A stretch of DNA of 40,977 nt, from contig JAAYJV010000051.1 in NCBI GenBank assembly GCA_012522755.1, forward strand, positions 1 to 40,977. The letters run 5' to 3'. The DNA is from Candidatus Hydrogenedens sp. Lineage in GTDB: Bacteria; Hydrogenedentota; Hydrogenedentia; Hydrogenedentales; CAITNO01. Every line of letters starts with the position of its first letter. Positions within the stretch are counted from its first letter, which is position 1. Both the position numbers and the translations under genes were made by a program. This document shows positions 40,269 through 40,977 of this stretch, in pieces. Under the pieces are notes generated by a model that was not told the origin of the DNA, did no database searches, and saw nothing but the letters and a program-made list of their open reading frames with translations.

Positions 40269-40977
40269 TCAGATCTTGGGCGGACGAATCGCACCGCCAC
40301 CGAAGAGAGAGGAGAACAGCATGGCGAGGAAGGCCAGGATTGTCGTGAACAAGGTCCCGGCACTCCAATCGAAGCCGCCGCAACCAGTCTCTTCCGTATC
40401 ATCCAGAACGACCGTGGCATTGCCCTGGGCTTCCACAACTTCGTCATCCAACGTTACGGAGGTGGCACGGGCAACGTTCAGCACTTCACCGGCATCCAGA
40501 TCTTCTTCAGTAATCGAGTACTCAACAGTGAAGCTTTCGTCTTCACCCGGTGCCAGTTCGCTGATGGTCGTATCAAAGGCCACCAGCGGGTCAGTCACAC
40601 GAACCTTCGTCAGAGAGACATCACCGGTATTGCTGACGGTAATGGTGTAGGTAATCACTTCACCTGCTTCGGAGAAGCGTTCCGGATCGGCAACTTTCGT
40701 CAGACCGATACCGGGTGTACCCGTCTCTTCATCGCCTTTCACTTCTATGGTGATCGTCGCTGTGTCGCAGTTCGTCGGGTTCAGATCCTCACAGACCTGG
40801 TATTCGATCTCGTAGCTGCCTTCAGGCGTATCCGCAGGCACGCTCACAGTACCTGTTGTCGGATCCAGTGTCGGTACAGGAGCACCGGGCGTAACAGGAT
40901 CAGCAGGTGTCACAACCGTGATTGTAACGTCATCAATGTCAACAGGCTCGCCATTGAGCGTGTCGTTATCAAGCACA
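40269..40977 (-). CDS. Surface protein with DUF11-like repeats, C-terminal part
   Basis: The 5' end lies beyond the window; 235 residues are visible. The first part (TGTVSVPADTPEGSYEIEYQV...) resembles repeated Ig-like units with Asp/Thr/Pro-rich strands. The next (about 90-175) is a DUF11-type domain: GEVITYTITVSNTGDVSL, VTDPL and LAPGEDESF. The end is a possible anchor: GCGGFDWSAG, a hydrophobic segment of about 18 residues, and GGGAIRPPKI. A Cys-Gly-Gly stretch before a membrane segment resembles C-terminal sorting signals, but the tail has little positive charge and no named signal fits well. Likely a secreted or cell-surface adhesin-like protein. Confidence 0.82.
   Translation of the reverse strand, partial: VLDNDTLNGEPVDIDDVTITVVTPADPVTPGAPVPTLDPTTGTVSVPADTPEGSYEIEYQVCEDLNPTNCDTATITIEVKGDEETGTPGIGLTKVADPERFSEAGEVITYTITVSNTGDVSLTKVRVTDPLVAFDTTISELAPGEDESFTVEYSITEEDLDAGEVLNVARATSVTLDDEVVEAQGNATVVLDDTEETGCGGFDWSAGTLFTTILAFLAMLFSSLFGGGAIRPPKI

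Overview
The window reads as a chromosomal stretch of an uncultured, Gram-negative-type, probably anaerobic heterotroph. Evidence for anaerobic redox physiology is a hybrid cluster protein (Hcp) with its own ferredoxin, and a seven-iron ferredoxin. Evidence for a glycan-degrading lifestyle is a secreted sialidase, a heparinase II/III-like protein, two other secreted carbohydrate-enzyme-like proteins, a ROK-type sugar kinase and mannitol-1-phosphate dehydrogenase. An O-antigen ligase-like protein suggests an outer membrane. Secreted proteins of these kinds, a Tat-type sugar isomerase-like protein, a Ser/Thr kinase, an acyl-CoA-binding protein and rich intergenic short repeats fit PVC/Hydrogenedentota/Sumerlaeota-like lineages. 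That placement is inference from gene content and is weak. No rRNA, tRNA, CRISPR array, complete insertion sequence or prophage was seen.

Layout. 1-557 is gene-free and carries three kinds of short repeats. 558-4632 (minus) holds folK-panB-panC-panD (pterin and pantothenate synthesis) preceded by a ROK-like kinase. 4886-10864 (minus) holds a hybrid sensor kinase with a degenerate receiver, a heparinase-like protein and a secreted metallophosphoesterase. After a 540-base gap comes ispH (plus). 12332-13654 (minus) holds a 50-aa amphipathic small ORF, a cysteine hydrolase and a stand-alone recombinase-domain protein behind a near-consensus promoter. 13998-19258 (minus) holds a coiled-coil protein with an MshEN-like domain, a secreted beta-propeller glycosidase-like protein, an O-antigen ligase-like protein and a pseudouridine synthase. 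19409-23327 (minus) is a compact operon mtlD - E2 - lpd.

The plus-strand half follows an 857-base repeat-bearing gap: Ser/Thr kinase plus SGNH esterase, ACBP, an SNase-PDZ fusion, and a threonyl-tRNA synthetase lacking the TGS domain. A minus-strand Tat-type sugar isomerase-like gene diverges from the ferredoxin-hcp pair, whose promoter carries a perfect FNR/HcpR-type palindrome centred at about -41.5. A methyltransferase follows. The last part (minus) holds gpmA and a run fdxA - secreted alpha-helical protein - metallo-beta-lactamase-fold hydrolase - PocR/AraC regulator - sialidase, with translationally coupled junctions. The right edge cuts a large surface protein whose 3' end and terminator are inside the window.

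No single unmistakably new system stands out. The best candidates for new biology are the MshEN/coiled-coil protein, the orphan recombinase-domain protein with its strong promoter, the SNase-PDZ protein lacking the catalytic arginine, the 50-aa amphipathic ORF, and two families of inverted, paired hairpin repeats in intergenic DNA.
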